Source: Thiothrix sp. (GTDB taxonomy: Bacteria; Pseudomonadota; Gammaproteobacteria; Thiotrichales; Thiotrichaceae). From it: a stretch of 38,917 nucleotides of DNA. The translations under genes and the position numbers were made by a program. A model generated the notes under the pieces. The model saw only the letters and a program-made list of their open reading frames with translations. It did no database searches and was not told the origin of the DNA. The stretch covers positions 1-38,917 of the forward strand of contig JAGRJD010000072.1 in NCBI GenBank assembly GCA_020442915.1. Reading direction: 5' to 3'. Positions 16,215 to 25,608 of the stretch are shown here, piece after piece. Position 1 is the first letter of the stretch, and every line of letters begins with the position of its first letter.

Positions 16215-19200
16215 ATGACATTGTTCACTGAACCACGAAAGAGGTTGATCGACTGGGTGTGCCAGCAATTGATCGGTCCGTCTATGCCCACGGCTGATAG
16301 TTCGGACCTGCGTGGTGTGCTGCCCACGGAGCGTTTTCCCTGCGGTGCGCTTTACCCGACATCCCAATGGGGCGAAGGTATCGATCCTGCCAGTGAAGAT
16401 GTCGATGAAGCGGAAGGCGTTATCGAAGTTGCTGGTGAAAGTTTGGCTGAACCTGCCGTTGTGCGACGGTACATTCCACCCTCGTCACTGGGCTTTTCGT
16501 TCTATATCACAGGGGAGGATATCCGGTTCCAGGTGTTGAGCCGTGCCGTCAGGTATGAACGCACAGAACGCGATGAACGAGGACAATTTAAAAATGACTG
16601 GACACGCAGGGAGCTGGCTTCAGGACAAGGAGGCGACGAAGAATTCGAGAACATAAGTTGCCCTGGTAAGGACCAGCACCAGAGCTTTTTCAACTTGGTC
16701 GATAAGGCACGTGTGGACGTTCAGTGGCGACACTTCGCCGATGGTTGGATCGTCACGATTTCTCTCTGCAATGCGCAGGAGCTTTCAGACGGTGCGACAG
16801 GTAGAGACTACGTCTACGAACGCGCGGAAAAGACCCTGTTCGAGGCCAGACTTCGATGCGTTATCGACGCGGGCGATGTCGGCGTCTACCCCCGCGTCGA
16901 CAGCAGCTTACTCGATCAGGAAGAGCAGGAGATCGAACTCCAGTACGCACACCGGCACATTTATGCAATCGGGCATGGCTGTGCCGCTAATTGGGAAGTG
17001 AAAGACGGCAAGGTCGTCGAACTGCGCTCAGACGCAATGCCGGCGGTAGAGGTGCCGCAGATGACGGCAGATACCGGGTCGGGCGGGGAACCTGTTCTGT
17101 CGCTGGCGAGGCTGGCTGACATCGACAACGACCACACAAGCCGCATGTCCGATTTGGACAAATTTATCAGCGGATACGAAAGCTGGGTTGCTAGCCAGCA
17201 GGCCAGTATCCCAGCCCTTCCAGACGATGACCGTGCAGCCGCAAATCGTATGACTGAGAGGATGAATACGGCGGTTTCGCGCATGCGTATAAGTCTTCGT
17301 CTGCTGGGAAACAACGCACAGGCAAGGCTCGCGTTTTCCTTGGCCAATCGGGCGATGTTAGATCAAATGCGTCAGCATGGTCGTCTTCAGGGTAAGCCCA
17401 GCGCCGATGATGCTTATCGTTGGCGACCGTTTCAGTTGGCTTTCTTGTTAACCACGCTGGAATCCACGGCGAATGAGGACAATGAATTTCGCGATACGGT
17501 TGACCTGATTTGGTTTCCGACAGGTGGCGGAAAAACAGAGGCTTACCTTGGCTTGATCGCATTCCAGATAGCGCTGAGGCGACTTCGTCATTCTGATACC
17601 GGGGGCGGAACCACCATCTTGATGCGCTATACACTGCGCCTCTTGACTCGTGATCAGTTTATACGCGCCACCCGTCTGATTTGTGCGTTGGAGCTGATAC
17701 GGCGTGAAAGAGAAGATCTCGGTTCCCCACCAATTACCATAGGCATGTGGGTGGGAGAAGCCACCAGCCCGAACACCTTTCAGAAAGCGGCTGAACTTGT
17801 AAGCAAGGCGATTGCTGCCAACGAGAAGCCCGAACTCGTGCTTGATCACTGCCCCTGGTGTGGACAAGGCTTTGAGGCCGGTCGTAACTATGACAGCACC
17901 ACGAAGCATTTCCACTTTCTTTGCCGGAACCCCGGCTGCAGCTTTGGTAACTCCCCTGATGGCGTACTGCCATGCAATATCGTTGATGAAGCTTTGTATG
18001 CCGAACCACCGACCATGTTGGTCGCCACGGTGGATAAATTCGCGAGACTGGCGTGGGAAGAGCGTGCCAATGCGTTCTTAGGTGGCACACGACATCGACC
18101 ACCAGAGCTCATCATCCAAGATGAGTTACACCTGATTGCGAGCGCGTTGGGCTCGGTGGCTGGTCTCTATGAAGCTGCCATTGACACTGTGCTTCAATTG
18201 CGCGGCGTGTATCCAAAGTACATTGCATCGACCGCCACCATTCGCATGGCGGATCAACAGGTGAAACGACTGTATGGGCGCGAAGTCGCGGTGTTTCCAC
18301 CGCCGGGGCTGAGCTGCGACGATGCCTATTTCGCCCGTACCGTCCCACTGGAGCAACGGCCAGGCCGAATTTATGTCGGCTATCTGGCGCCGATGCTGAA
18401 CCGTCAGCAATGCTTGGCGCCGCTGGCGGCGGCATTGCTGTTGGCTCCGTACGTGCTGTTCGAGGGAGATCAGCACGAGTTGGAACTGCTGGATGCCTGG
18501 TGGACGCAGGTGGTGTATCACGGCAGCCTGAAGGGTGTAGGGAACAGCCACACGGCTTTTGCCAGCGATGTGCGTGATTTCATGCGATTGTTGTTAGATA
18601 CGACAGTTGCGCATGCCCAGGAGCACAAAAAAGCGAATAAAACAGACCGATCAACACCCAGCATTGCACAGCTTACCAGCTTGCAGACTGCGTCGCAGAA
18701 TGCAGACATTTTTGCCCGGTTGAGCAAAACGCGCGAAGAGGACGGCTGCCTGGATGCCGTGTTGGCCACCAATATGATCTCGGTCGGACTTGATGTGGCG
18801 CGGTTGGCACTGATGATTATTAATGGCCAGCCGTTGACTACGGCGGAATATATCCAGGCCAGCAGCCGCGTGGGCCGTAGCGATGCGCCCGGTATAGTGT
18901 TCGCGAACTATTACCGTGAACAGGCACGCAGCCTGTCACACTACGAGAGTTTTCGTCCCTACCATGAGGCGTTCTACCGCTTTGTTGAGCCTACCAGCGT
19001 CACGCCTTATACCTACCAGGCCCGTCTGCGCGCCCTGCCGGCGGCGTTGGTCATCGTAATGCGACACGGTGGGTTTGGATTGTTGAATAACGGTGCAGCT
19101 GCCAACTTTGATCCGAACGATTCGCAAGTTTCCAAAGCGGTTCAACAACTCAAACGACGTTGCGTGCTGTCATCGCCCGATCAGGGCGATGAGGTCAGCG

Positions 19201-19406
19201 GGCATATTGACACCCTAATTGCTGATTGGCAGGTCGAGGTCGAGCGCTGCCGCTTGGCCCGTAGACAATTGGAGTATCAAGTCCCCGAAAAGGACAATGG
19301 GCGTGATCGCCTGTTGTACAACCATGATGATCGTATTCGCGGCCTGTGGCCGACTTTGCAATCGCTGCGCAACGTCGAAAACACTGCCCTGCTCAAGGCA
19401 CTATGA
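16215..19406 (+). CDS. drmA: DrmA-like DISARM helicase
   Basis: 1063 residues. A large superfamily 2 helicase with all main motifs visible: Walker A PTGGGKT (435-441), DELH box (636-639), STATIR (motif III), and QASSRVGRS (motif VI, 881-889). A zinc-ribbon-like insertion lies between motif I and II, with C546, C549, C570 and C575. Length, motif spelling and the following DUF1998 gene match DrmA, the helicase of DISARM anti-phage systems. The ATG at 16215 was preferred because an A/G-rich run lies upstream; a GTG at 16185 in frame would add ten residues. The gene is first of five closely spaced genes. The expected DISARM methyltransferase, DrmC, DrmD and DrmE are not present on either side. 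GC is visibly lower than in the flanks. Confidence 0.85.
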   Translation: MTLFTEPRKRLIDWVCQQLIGPSMPTADSSDLRGVLPTERFPCGALYPTSQWGEGIDPASEDVDEAEGVIEVAGESLAEPAVVRRYIPPSSLGFSFYITGEDIRFQVLSRAVRYERTERDERGQFKNDWTRRELASGQGGDEEFENISCPGKDQHQSFFNLVDKARVDVQWRHFADGWIVTISLCNAQELSDGATGRDYVYERAEKTLFEARLRCVIDAGDVGVYPRVDSSLLDQEEQEIELQYAHRHIYAIGHGCAANWEVKDGKVVELRSDAMPAVEVPQMTADTGSGGEPVLSLARLADIDNDHTSRMSDLDKFISGYESWVASQQASIPALPDDDRAAANRMTERMNTAVSRMRISLRLLGNNAQARLAFSLANRAMLDQMRQHGRLQGKPSADDAYRWRPFQLAFLLTTLESTANEDNEFRDTVDLIWFPTGGGKTEAYLGLIAFQIALRRLRHSDTGGGTTILMRYTLRLLTRDQFIRATRLICALELIRREREDLGSPPITIGMWVGEATSPNTFQKAAELVSKAIAANEKPELVLDHCPWCGQGFEAGRNYDSTTKHFHFLCRNPGCSFGNSPDGVLPCNIVDEALYAEPPTMLVATVDKFARLAWEERANAFLGGTRHRPPELIIQDELHLIASALGSVAGLYEAAIDTVLQLRGVYPKYIASTATIRMADQQVKRLYGREVAVFPPPGLSCDDAYFARTVPLEQRPGRIYVGYLAPMLNRQQCLAPLAAALLLAPYVLFEGDQHELELLDAWWTQVVYHGSLKGVGNSHTAFASDVRDFMRLLLDTTVAHAQEHKKANKTDRSTPSIAQLTSLQTASQNADIFARLSKTREEDGCLDAVLATNMISVGLDVARLALMIINGQPLTTAEYIQASSRVGRSDAPGIVFANYYREQARSLSHYESFRPYHEAFYRFVEPTSVTPYTYQARLRALPAALVIVMRHGGFGLLNNGAAANFDPNDSQVSKAVQQLKRRCVLSSPDQGDEVSGHIDTLIADWQVEVERCRLARRQLEYQVPEKDNGRDRLLYNHDDRIRGLWPTLQSLRNVENTALLKAL

Positions 19407-19409
19407 ACG

Positions 19410-21233
19410 ATGGCCGATGAACTGATTCCGATACGCTTGTCACACCTGCTCGGCCATAGCGGCGTAGGGGCTATCGTCCGAGGCGCGAATGGGCTTGTGG
19501 TTGTTCAGGACACCCGACAATGGACAGATCGTCAGGGCCTCTCCGCCGGCAAGTTGATTCCGTATGTGGAGCGCGTGCGTGCCGCGTTGGGCATCGAGGA
19601 GCAACTGCGCGAGCCGCCTGTGGCGAAAGAGCTGGCGAATGGACAGGTAGATGGCCCTTGTGTACCGGCGACGCGATTCCCCTCCTGGATGCGCTGCCCG
19701 TCCTGCGGCGCCATGTATCGTTGGCCATGGCGGCAAGATCAGCCTGATCACGCTCCCCATTGCAATAACCAAGATTGCAAATATCGCCCGAAGCTGGAGC
19801 AGGTGACTTGGGTGCTTGCTCATTCAAATGGGTACCTTGCCGATGTGCCGTGGCATTTTCTCGCACATCAGGGTAGCCGTGATCCCTCACAACGCAACTG
19901 CAAAGTACAAGATCAATTACGTTTAATTGAGCGTGGCTATGAAGAGCGCATATTAAGGTGTGGCGCCTGCGGTGTTGGAGCCCGTTTTCGTGGTGATGAG
20001 CGAGTGGGCTTTGGTCAGGGCCGAAAGCAGCCGTGGACCAAAGATGATCTGGTTCCGCCAATGGAGGCAGGGGATGAAGGTGACAATGAACAGGCGCAGG
20101 TGTTGGTGATCAATGATACGCGGGTTTATGTGCCCGTCGCTGCATCCGTTCTGGTGATTCCACCGGAATCCCGTGTCCGCAAGGGAACTGTTGTAGATCG
20201 ACTGTACCGCAACTCCGGTGACCGTAGTCGCATAGACGGGGCACGAACACCATTGGCGAGGAAAGGCATCATACGAACGCTCGCGACGGAATATCGTTGC
20301 ACCTCCAATGATATCGAACTCGCATTGGCTGATCTCGACCGCGGTTATCCCTTATACGGTGAGAACCTTACGCCCGGGCAATTGCGGGAAAGTGAGTTTA
20401 AGGCATTCCTGGAAGTGCTACCCGACCAGCGAGAGGATGAAGATCTGGTGACACGCAACAGAAGTAATGAGTGGCGTGAGCTGGCAAGTGCGGAAGATTC
20501 AAATTCTGAGGTCCGAAAATTTGTTGATTGTGTTCGCCACCTTGTCCGTGTGGATCGTCTCAAGGCAGTGAAAGTATTCAAGGGCTTTAACCGCCTGGGG
20601 GGAGAGCAAATTGTGCCACCGGACATCGTTGGGGAAACCGATTGGTTGCCAGCTATAGAGCTGTACGGAGAGGGCATCTTTCTTGCGCTGGATGAGAGCA
20701 GGCTCAAAGCATGGGAGCAAACACCGGCGGTTGTTTTACGACTGAATCGACTACTTCCCCGATTCGCCCAATCCGGTCGTGATACCCCCAATCCGTTGAC
20801 CACGCGTTTTATGTTATTGCATACGTTGTCACACCTGCTGATGCGGCAAATCGAGTCCGAAGGCGGCTATCCGGCTGCTTCGTTGATTGAGCGAATCTAC
20901 TGTTCCAGTGCGCCGGAACCCATGGCCGGTATTCTTATCCATGTCGCTGTACCTGACATCGCGGGTTCGCTAGGTGGCCTGGCTGAGCTGAGTGAACCAC
21001 GGCGATTTTTAGGTATTCTGATCCGGGCGCTGGAGCATTCACGCTGGTGTTCGCTTGACCCAGTATGTAGTGAGCATGAAGGTCAGGGGCCAGGTTTGCT
21101 GAATCGCGCTGCCTGTCACGCCTGCGCACTGGTACCAGAACCCGCCTGTGAATACGGCAATACTTTGCTGGATCGAGGTTTCGTCAAGGACGATGCCACA
21201 AACGGGTTGCCTTCATTTTTTGGGATAACCTGA
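19410..21233 (+). CDS. drmB: DrmB-like DUF1998 protein
   Basis: 607 residues starting three bases after the helicase stop. An N-terminal zinc ribbon carries C96, C99, C118 and C123. The C-terminal DUF1998 region contains THTLSHLLMRQIE-like text (HTLSHLLMRQIESEGGYP) and a second cysteine cluster at C547, C553, C569, C572 and C580, the arrangement typical of DUF1998. This is the composition of DrmB, the partner of DrmA in DISARM. DUF1998 also occurs in MrfA-type repair helicases and Druantia DruE, but there it is fused to the helicase. No nuclease motif is seen. The likely job is to work with the upstream helicase on DNA. Close spacing on both sides supports co-expression. Confidence 0.83.
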   Translation: MADELIPIRLSHLLGHSGVGAIVRGANGLVVVQDTRQWTDRQGLSAGKLIPYVERVRAALGIEEQLREPPVAKELANGQVDGPCVPATRFPSWMRCPSCGAMYRWPWRQDQPDHAPHCNNQDCKYRPKLEQVTWVLAHSNGYLADVPWHFLAHQGSRDPSQRNCKVQDQLRLIERGYEERILRCGACGVGARFRGDERVGFGQGRKQPWTKDDLVPPMEAGDEGDNEQAQVLVINDTRVYVPVAASVLVIPPESRVRKGTVVDRLYRNSGDRSRIDGARTPLARKGIIRTLATEYRCTSNDIELALADLDRGYPLYGENLTPGQLRESEFKAFLEVLPDQREDEDLVTRNRSNEWRELASAEDSNSEVRKFVDCVRHLVRVDRLKAVKVFKGFNRLGGEQIVPPDIVGETDWLPAIELYGEGIFLALDESRLKAWEQTPAVVLRLNRLLPRFAQSGRDTPNPLTTRFMLLHTLSHLLMRQIESEGGYPAASLIERIYCSSAPEPMAGILIHVAVPDIAGSLGGLAELSEPRRFLGILIRALEHSRWCSLDPVCSEHEGQGPGLLNRAACHACALVPEPACEYGNTLLDRGFVKDDATNGLPSFFGIT

Positions 21234-21235
21234 AT

Positions 21236-22423
21236 ATGTCAGTCGATCGCACTCGCCGATTCAGCCTCCCTGGTATTCATGACCTGAACAAGGATCAGGA
21301 TGAGGCGCTGGCGCTACCAATGGAGGGGCAACACCTGATCGTGGGTGGTCCTGGTACGGGGAAATCGGTCGTTGCTCTCCTCCGAGCGCGCCGACTCAAG
21401 GAGGCAAACAGAACCTATTGGACGCTCGTTTACAATCAACTGTTGCATCACTCGAACCGTCACTTGTTCGGCAGGGATAAGCCTTTCGCTGCGATGACTT
21501 GGGATCGTTGGTTTCGTCGTCACTTTGAAAGACGTCTATCAGCACAAGTACCAACGCTAGAGCCGGAGTATCCAGGAGGATATCGCCCGATTGATTGGAA
21601 TGCTGTTGAACAGCAGGTGCAAACTTTGGAAAGCATTCCGGATCAAAGCGACAAATTTATCGTTATCGATGAGGGGCAAGATATGCCACCTGCCTTTTAT
21701 CGAACACTGACGCATTTGGGTTTCGAAAATTTCTACGTGGCCGCCGATCAGAATCAACAGATTCACCCCGACAAGTGTAGTTCACGCCAAGACATCGAAA
21801 ACACGTTAGCAATCGAACCCGGTGACACGTTGGAACTGAAAACCAACTACCGGAATACACGTCCTATTGCGCTGCTCGCACAGCACTTTTACCCAGCGGA
21901 TCCAGCCAGTCCAAGGCCGGATTTACCCGATATTGTACCGACCGCTGTGACGCCGGAGTTATGGACTTATGGTACGCCAGACACAGCTACACTGACTGCG
22001 ATTGCAGACAATATCCTTAAATTGAGCGACCGTAATCCACGTAAGCTAATTGGAATCATTACTCCGGACAATAAAGTGCGGACGAAATTTAATGACGCAC
22101 TTCATCGTGCCAATCCAAGGCTAGATAATGACAAGCCTCCGATCCAGACCTTTATTCATGGCCAGCAGGAATTACCGAACTTCGGCCAAGGTGGCATCAT
22201 GGTTATAAACGCCCAGTCTTGTAAAGGCCTGGAATTTGATACCGTCATTTTAGCTGATATCGACCAGCACCAACCCAAACGTAATCCTTATGCGCTCAAG
22301 GCGCGATTTTATGTCATGGTCACGCGCGCCCGAGAACAGGTCATGTTGCTCCGTACTGGCAACATTTGTCCTGTCGTGGACGGGTTGCTGCCCAGCGATC
22401 CCGCTATTCTTGTCAGGAAATAG
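21236..22423 (+). CDS. UvrD/Rep-type superfamily 1 DNA helicase
   Basis: 395 residues, short for UvrD (about 720) but with a complete motif set: Walker A GGPGTGKS (37-44), DEGQD (145-149, motif II), AADQNQQIH (motif III), LKTNYRNTRPI (motif IV), NAQSCKGLEFDTVIL (motif V) and VTRAREQVMLL (motif VI). The large 1B/2B accessory domains of UvrD are reduced or absent. No nuclease domain is fused. The same motif pattern recurs in the last gene of the cassette, so the two look like distant paralogues. It starts two bases after the DrmB-like stop. It is not a component of class 1 or class 2 DISARM as I know them. Confidence 0.8.
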   Translation: MSVDRTRRFSLPGIHDLNKDQDEALALPMEGQHLIVGGPGTGKSVVALLRARRLKEANRTYWTLVYNQLLHHSNRHLFGRDKPFAAMTWDRWFRRHFERRLSAQVPTLEPEYPGGYRPIDWNAVEQQVQTLESIPDQSDKFIVIDEGQDMPPAFYRTLTHLGFENFYVAADQNQQIHPDKCSSRQDIENTLAIEPGDTLELKTNYRNTRPIALLAQHFYPADPASPRPDLPDIVPTAVTPELWTYGTPDTATLTAIADNILKLSDRNPRKLIGIITPDNKVRTKFNDALHRANPRLDNDKPPIQTFIHGQQELPNFGQGGIMVINAQSCKGLEFDTVILADIDQHQPKRNPYALKARFYVMVTRAREQVMLLRTGNICPVVDGLLPSDPAILVRK

Positions 22424-22426
22424 GAC

Positions 22427-24055
22427 ATGATCACGAAAACAGGTACGCCAAAGAAGCCACGAAGTCGACAAAAACCGGCGCGTATTTGGCATCTGGTGAC
22501 CAATCATCAGAACATGCTTTACATGTTGGCTGCCGGCATGGTGATGGGCCCTGCGGGTTTTCGAGGTAAGCACTATTCTGATCCATTGAGCGTCTATCCT
22601 GGCTGGATCCCCTTGTTTCGTGACAAGGTCAAGGTTCCAGCCGATGCTTTGCATAACGCTACCAGTGAACGTAAGCACTTGTTGCCCTGCATCGCATCTT
22701 TCGATTTGAGTGCGCTGTCCGGCCCTGTTCGGATGCTGTCGCGGGATGGAGGTATGCGAGATTTCGCCTCACCAGCCGCGAGAAAGCGCAAAGATGACAT
22801 TGCACTTCTTGTCCGTGCTCCATTACCGCCAACCTTGCTATTGAGTATTAACTTCCGCTCATCCGAAGATAGGCAAGCATTCGAAAATGCAGCCAATGAT
22901 GTCTCGAACGTCGATCTGCTCCCTTATCGGGTTGAGATTGCGGAATCGATGTTTTCCTCCAACGGAGAGGTCACGTGGCCAGCAGAGCAGCCACAAGAGG
23001 AGCTGATTGACGATGGTAGTGACAATGCACCAGCTTTCGGACAAGCACTTGGCGGTGTGCTCGCGATGCTGTACCACACTGCTAATCGCAGCGATCTGGG
23101 ACTCGCGGTCTTTCAGTCAGCAACGGGAGCTGCGGGTGACAAATACAATGAGCTAATCCAAAGCGACCCCATACTGGCAGAGCTTCCAAACTGGATGGGG
23201 GGTGTTGAAATATCAGAGCAAGCAGATACCCGTGCCCGGCTCTTTTGGGGCGTTATCCAGTCGCTGGTCATTGCGCAGACGCATGAACGCTCACAAACGC
23301 CCATCGATGTGGCGCTTACTTATCTAGAGAATCAGCTTGACCTGCTGCAGGAAACGAAATTTCGACCACGTCTGGAACGATTGATTGCGGATATGCGTGG
23401 TTTCCTCGGTCTCGGCGGTGGGACAATCACTGAACTGCTTGAGCGGCACAAGGGATCTTTGTCGAGGCCTTTACTGTTGTTCTGCCTGCGTGAGCATTGC
23501 ACGGATCTGCTGGAATTTTCACATCCGTTATTGAAAGATATTGAGTACCTGCTTGCTGGAATTCTGTTCGGTGTGCGCGATACCTGGCTGCAGTTACCTA
23601 AGGAGCTGCGCGATCCGAATCTGTCTGCCTACGTGGCTTTCCAGATGGCAAATGCTGAGCACCGCATACAAGGTGATAACCTTGCCATGGATGCGCCACG
23701 ACGTCCGAAACCCTTGCGAGAATTATTTACTTCGCCAAGCGGTGAGTGGAACAGCATGACGAAGGACGTAGCCGTAGAGCTCGCGAACAAATGCAATTGG
23801 AACCATTGTATTCAGACACGCATCACTCTGGCGGAGGGTGATTTACCTGAAAGTTTTGAACGAAATGATTTGCAGGTAGTGCTACCGGGGAGGGTAACGG
23901 CTGTTACGGAAGAAGTAGATGAGAGCAAATTTCTGCATCGTTTGGGGCAATGGCCGCTGATAGCTCCCCAGATCGAATCCGAAGTGCGAAACCAAATTGG
24001 AAGTTTGCAAGAAATTGAAAAAAGGGCAAACGGAATCGGTTCATCATGCGAATGA
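22427..24055 (+). CDS. Protein of unknown function in the DISARM-like cassette
   Basis: 542 residues, not recognised. After a basic N-terminus (KPRSRQKPARIWHL), residues 24-60 include NMLYMLAAGMVMGPAGFRGKHYSDPLS-like text, hydrophobic but broken by Gly and Pro, and more like a buried segment than a membrane helix. The middle (about 210-400) is mainly helical, with QALGGVLAMLYHTANRSD and LIADMRGFLGLGGG. No Walker, HKD phospholipase-D, methyltransferase or PD-(D/E)XK motif was found, so it is not DrmC and not a disguised methylase. It starts three bases after the helicase stop and its end overlaps the NERD gene by up to ten bases. Position between two helicases suggests a specificity, sensor or effector role, which is inference. 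Confidence 0.7.
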   Translation: MITKTGTPKKPRSRQKPARIWHLVTNHQNMLYMLAAGMVMGPAGFRGKHYSDPLSVYPGWIPLFRDKVKVPADALHNATSERKHLLPCIASFDLSALSGPVRMLSRDGGMRDFASPAARKRKDDIALLVRAPLPPTLLLSINFRSSEDRQAFENAANDVSNVDLLPYRVEIAESMFSSNGEVTWPAEQPQEELIDDGSDNAPAFGQALGGVLAMLYHTANRSDLGLAVFQSATGAAGDKYNELIQSDPILAELPNWMGGVEISEQADTRARLFWGVIQSLVIAQTHERSQTPIDVALTYLENQLDLLQETKFRPRLERLIADMRGFLGLGGGTITELLERHKGSLSRPLLLFCLREHCTDLLEFSHPLLKDIEYLLAGILFGVRDTWLQLPKELRDPNLSAYVAFQMANAEHRIQGDNLAMDAPRRPKPLRELFTSPSGEWNSMTKDVAVELANKCNWNHCIQTRITLAEGDLPESFERNDLQVVLPGRVTAVTEEVDESKFLHRLGQWPLIAPQIESEVRNQIGSLQEIEKRANGIGSSCE

Positions 24056-25608
24056 TTCCCAGTCAACCCCTGAGGACCAGCAGTAATGCGGAAATACGCA
24101 TGTTTGACCAGCTGCGCGCGGCATTTGCCAGGCCGGACCAGACGGGTTGGTTTGCTATGCATTCACTCAACCTCCCGCGGCATGAGTACAAGCGGTTTGG
24201 AGAAATCGATTTTGTGATATGCGGGCCGGATGGCCTTTTTGTGCTAGAGGTCAAAGGAGGTGGAGTGTCTTGCCATAGTGGCATCTGGGAAACTACGAAC
24301 CGATATGGTGAAACCGAGCGATTGCGGGAGTCGCCGTTCAAACAAGTGGAGGGAGCACTGCATGGTTTACGAGGGAAACTTCCCGCTTCTCTCTCCAATG
24401 TTCTTGTGGTCGGTTACGGTGTGGTCATGCCGGATGTTGAACGGCTTCCCGATAGCGCGGAATGGGATCGAGCCGTTCTCGCGGACGGCCGGGACTTCAG
24501 GCAGTTCGAAAAGTGGCTGGAGCGATTTATTAAGTACTGGCATGCGAAGGATGCTCACAGGACTGCCGCAACCCCTTCTCAGTTAAATATACTGCAGCAA
24601 CACTTGCGACCTGATTTCGAGGCTGTTGTGCCATTACATGTTTCTGCCCATGAGGTCGAAACCCGTATTGCTCGCCTGACAGAGGATCAACTGAGGTTGA
24701 TCGATGTCGTTGAAGCCAACCCGCGGGTAATATGTTCCGGAGGGGCTGGGACAGGGAAAACAATGCTGGCGCTTGAACTGGCGAAGCGCTGGGGCGCATC
24801 TGGAATGAAAACCGCGCTGGCCTGCCATTCACCTTGGCTGAAGCGCTCCCTGGAACGGACCGCAGTGCCCGGGCTGATTGTCAGCCTGGCAGAGTCGATT
24901 CATATCGCAGCCAAGCGTGCCAGCATTGAAAGATTCGATGCATTGATCGTCGATGAAGGTCAGGACATATTGAACATGGATGTGCTGGCCCGGCTGGATA
25001 GCTGTTTGCATGGTGGTATTCGCGAAGGCTGTTGGTGCTTTTTCCACGACGCCAACAATCAATCCGGACTGTGCGGCTCTTATGTGCCCGAGGCCTACGA
25101 TTATCTGAAAAGTATTTGCCCGGTGCGAATCCCGCTAAAGACAAATTGTCGGAACTCACTTCCGATCCTGCAGCGGATACAAGGTGATCTGGGCGCTGAT
25201 GTCGGTTATTCAGGTGTTGGTGACGGCCCTGCGGTACGTGAAGTACGTGTCGCGGACGCAGACGGTGCTATCCAAGCTCTAGAGAAAGAGCTGCACGACC
25301 TGGTGGATGGAGAGGGATTCAATCCGGGAGACATCATCGTGCTTTCGCCTTTACCATTTGCACAGTCCTGGACGTCTTCTCTGTCCGAGCATTTGCGAGA
25401 TTCAATCTCCGTTCTGGATGACGCGTCACCGCGCAACATGAAGCGTCATACCATTGGCTTTGCGCAGATTGGAGATTACAAAGGGCTTGAGAGCGAGGTA
25501 GTTGTTCTTGTCGATTTGCCAAGCCCTGGATATAGCGAGCCTCTGCGTTCACTTCACTATGTTGGGATGAGTAGGGCGCGCGCGCTGTTGAGCATGATCT
25601 GTTGCTGA
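24046..25608 (+). CDS. NERD nuclease domain fused to a superfamily 1 helicase
   Basis: 520 residues. The N-terminus (about 10-130) is a nuclease-related domain (NERD) with the catalytic pattern D55, E68 and K70 in EIDFVI and LEVKGG, a PD-(D/E)XK arrangement. The rest is a complete SF1 helicase: Walker A SGGAGTGKT (231-239), DEGQD (303-307), HDANNQSG (motif III), LKTNCRNSLPI (motif IV), GDYKGLESEVVVLVD (motif V) and YVGMSRAR (motif VI). The protein should both move on and cut DNA. The start may be 24046 or 24052; the latter gives the common ATGA overlap with the preceding stop. Last gene of the cassette. It closes just before an AT-rich junction with the sulfite dehydrogenase genes. Confidence 0.82.
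   Translation: MRMIPSQPLRTSSNAEIRMFDQLRAAFARPDQTGWFAMHSLNLPRHEYKRFGEIDFVICGPDGLFVLEVKGGGVSCHSGIWETTNRYGETERLRESPFKQVEGALHGLRGKLPASLSNVLVVGYGVVMPDVERLPDSAEWDRAVLADGRDFRQFEKWLERFIKYWHAKDAHRTAATPSQLNILQQHLRPDFEAVVPLHVSAHEVETRIARLTEDQLRLIDVVEANPRVICSGGAGTGKTMLALELAKRWGASGMKTALACHSPWLKRSLERTAVPGLIVSLAESIHIAAKRASIERFDALIVDEGQDILNMDVLARLDSCLHGGIREGCWCFFHDANNQSGLCGSYVPEAYDYLKSICPVRIPLKTNCRNSLPILQRIQGDLGADVGYSGVGDGPAVREVRVADADGAIQALEKELHDLVDGEGFNPGDIIVLSPLPFAQSWTSSLSEHLRDSISVLDDASPRNMKRHTIGFAQIGDYKGLESEVVVLVDLPSPGYSEPLRSLHYVGMSRARALLSMICC

Noticed and set aside
16215..19406. Calling the locus a canonical DISARM system
   Set aside because: Only the DrmA and DrmB counterparts are present. No methyltransferase motif, HKD phospholipase-D motif, DrmD or DrmE could be read in 15.6-25.7 kb.
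16215..21233. MrfAB-type DNA repair pair in place of defence genes
   Set aside because: In MrfA the DUF1998 part is fused to the helicase and MrfB is a small exonuclease; here the helicase and the DUF1998 protein are separate and sized like DrmA and DrmB. Repair as a secondary role is not excluded.
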